A stretch of 36,811 nt of DNA from Pseudomonadota bacterium (lineage in GTDB: Bacteria > CALINM01). The position numbers and the translations under genes were made by a program. The DNA lies in contig JAOABK010000017.1 in assembly GCA_026418415.1 (NCBI GenBank), positions 1-36,811 of the forward strand, in the 5' to 3' direction. Positions 36,793 through 36,811 of this stretch are shown here, piece by piece (the stretch's first letter is position 1; each line of letters begins with the position of its first letter). The notes under the pieces are model-generated. The model ran no database searches, was not told the DNA's origin, and saw only the letters and a list, made by a program, of their open reading frames with translations.

Positions 36793-36811
36793 CTGTCTCT
36801 TATACACATCT
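36793..36811. other. Nextera/Tn5 mosaic-end adapter sequence (sequencing artefact)
   Basis: The last 19 bases read CTGTCTCTTATACACATCT, which is exactly the Tn5 mosaic end used in Nextera (tagmentation) libraries and the standard trimming sequence for them. It is not part of the genome and marks an untrimmed read at the contig end. Confidence 0.97.

Overview
The window looks like a chromosomal contig from an AT-rich, probably strictly anaerobic, Gram-negative-type bacterium. Reasons: roughly one-third GC by eye; arginine written almost entirely as AGA/AGG; an oxygen-sensitive tyrosine-lyase route to thiazole (ThiH type, no glycine oxidase); short LeuC/LeuD subunits of the archaeal/thermophile type; and an ilv-psd-pssA-leu gene order that I know from Geobacter-like Desulfobacterota and relatives. 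I cannot name the species. Nearly all of the window is compact housekeeping sequence, with many genes overlapping by 1-30 bases.

Layout. (1) 1-6202: thiamine operon, cut by the left edge: thiF (with the tail of a ThiS-like N-terminal domain), a thiD-thiN fusion, a ThiH whose C-terminus looks like HydG, thiS, thiG, a ThiE/TenI protein and thiC. Together these cover thiazole formation, HMP formation and phosphorylation, and coupling. I infer that coupling is done by ThiN and that the ThiE-like protein acts as a TenI-type tautomerase. (2) 6218-8568: hpt, a small convergent zinc-ribbon gene on the minus strand, and a DeaD-type RNA helicase. (3) 8629-13860: the cell-shape operon mreB-mreC-mreD-mrdA-rodA. 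(4) 13870-15740, minus strand: an HD phosphohydrolase, an Rrf2 regulator, thioredoxin and a TlpA-like thioredoxin. (5) 15815-28736: transketolase, a DUF465 protein, then the branched-chain amino acid and phospholipid run ilvD-ilvB-ilvN-ilvC-psd-pssA-leuA-leuC-leuD, ending with a GalT-like protein; leuB is absent. (6) 28796-34917: an M23 envelope peptidase, secA, argJ and a PIN-PhoH ATPase. (7) 34932-35916: a cupin, a C_GCxxG_C_C-family protein and a good rho-independent terminator. (8) 35945-36811: a decayed reading frame with an internal stop, then a 5'-truncated MacB/FtsX permease fragment with different arginine codon use, then an exact 19-base Nextera/Tn5 mosaic-end adapter at the last base. 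This terminal ~350 bp should not be trusted as native context.

I did not find an obviously new defence, mobile or RNA system: I saw no CRISPR array, insertion sequence, tRNA or rRNA. The biological points most worth a second look are the HydG-like CX2CX22C motif in the thi-operon ThiH, the ThiN versus ThiE/TenI division of labour, a Tyr in place of Arg in the cofactor loop of IlvC, and a strong promoter that would give the M23 peptidase gene an almost leaderless mRNA.
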